NCBI GenBank assembly: GCA_030039695.1
Contig: JASHVB010000676.1
Span: 1 to 5,740, forward strand
DNA from: Acetobacteraceae bacterium
GTDB taxonomy: Bacteria; Pseudomonadota; Alphaproteobacteria; Acetobacterales; Acetobacteraceae
Reading direction: 5' to 3'
Length of the DNA stretch: 5,740 bases
Below, piece by piece: positions 5,384 through 5,740 of the stretch. Made by a program: the position numbers and the translations under genes. Position 1 is the stretch's first letter, and each line of letters starts with the position of its first letter. Under the pieces are notes generated by a model, which was given only the letters and a program-made list of their open reading frames with translations, had not been told where the DNA came from and did not search any database.

Positions 5384-5740
5384 GAGGGCGGAGGCCACAA
5401 GCCGCTGCGTATAGACGTGCTGCGGGTCTTCGAGGATTTGATCGGTCAATCCCGATTCGATGATGCGGCCGTACTTCATGACGATCGTGCGGCCCGCGAG
5501 CAAGCGGATCACGCCGAGATCGTGCGTGACCACAATCATCGCCGTGCCGAGTTCTTGCTGAATTTCGAGAATCAGGTCCAGAATTCGCGCTTGTACGGAT
5601 AAATCGAGCCCTGTCGTCACCTCGTCAAGAAACAGCAGCGGTGGCTCCGTCGCCAGCGCCTTCGCGATCTGCACACGCTGTTGCATACCGCCGGAGAACT
5701 TCTTCGGTGACTCATCCATGCGCTCCGGCAACACCTCGGT
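5381..5740 (-). CDS. phnK: Phosphonate C-P lyase system ATP-binding protein PhnK, C-terminal part (5' end beyond the window)
   Basis: The last 119 residues of an ABC-type ATPase that, in E. coli, binds the PhnGHIJ core complex at PhnJ. Present are the ABC signature FSGGMQQRV (15-23 of the fragment), Walker B PLLFLDE (34-40), the D-loop region TTGLDLSVQAR (42-52), the switch His in VVTHDLG (70-76) and the family's C-terminal wording GLTDQILEDPQHVYTQRLVAS. The ESGLTD...DP-H-YTQ-LV-S ending matches E. coli PhnK and separates it from PhnL and from oligopeptide-importer ATPases, which are its nearest look-alikes. Walker A and the Q-loop should lie upstream, outside the window. Walker B continues as DEVTTGLD, with Val where most ABC proteins have Pro (DEPT); I believe this is common in alphaproteobacterial PhnK. 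It is the most upstream gene visible in the operon; phnJ would be expected just before it. Confidence 0.92.
   Translation of the reverse strand, partial: TEVLPERMDESPKKFSGGMQQRVQIAKALATEPPLLFLDEVTTGLDLSVQARILDLILEIQQELGTAMIVVTHDLGVIRLLAGRTIVMKYGRIIESGLTDQILEDPQHVYTQRLVASAL

Overview
The window is GC-rich bacterial DNA, probably from an alphaproteobacterium. That is an inference: the protein wording fits (for example DEVTTGLDLSVQAR in PhnK, which I recall from alphaproteobacterial homologues), and so does the phn gene order, but no ribosomal or phylogenetic marker is present. It divides into two unrelated parts joined by a short, IS-scarred stretch.

Left part (about 1-2586): a plus-strand FAD-dependent oxidoreductase of the fumarate-reductase / 3-ketosteroid-dehydrogenase flavoprotein superfamily converges on a minus-strand GNAT N-acetyltransferase. 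Their 3' ends overlap by 37 bases. The flavoprotein's substrate cannot be read from the sequence. The first ~250 bases hold no recognisable gene.

Junction (2587-about 2953): a noncoding stretch is followed by the N-terminal piece of a plus-strand transposase. It resembles the zinc-ribbon head of ISL3-family enzymes and is cut off after about 60 residues. Its truncated end runs straight into the 3' end of phnN on the opposite strand. The last ~23 codons and the stop of phnN are therefore antisense to transposase sequence.

Right part (2867-5740): the distal end of a carbon-phosphorus lyase (phosphonate-degradation) operon on the minus strand, transcribed phnK (5' end outside the window) - phnL - phnM - phnN. 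The genes are packed tightly: 10 nt between K and L, a 4-nt ATGA overlap between L and M, and 9 nt between M and N. The stop codons of phnK and phnM are built into the Shine-Dalgarno sequences of phnL and phnN. PhnK and PhnL are the ABC-type ATPases associated with C-P lyase. PhnM removes diphosphate from alpha-D-ribose 1-methylphosphonate 5-triphosphate. PhnN phosphorylates ribose 1,5-bisphosphate to PRPP, returning the ribosyl product to central metabolism. The upstream partners (phnG-phnJ) should lie beyond position 5740.

I found no RNA gene, CRISPR array, riboswitch or convincing terminator, and nothing I would call a new biological system. The most interesting local feature is the IS remnant that appears to have replaced the end of phnN.
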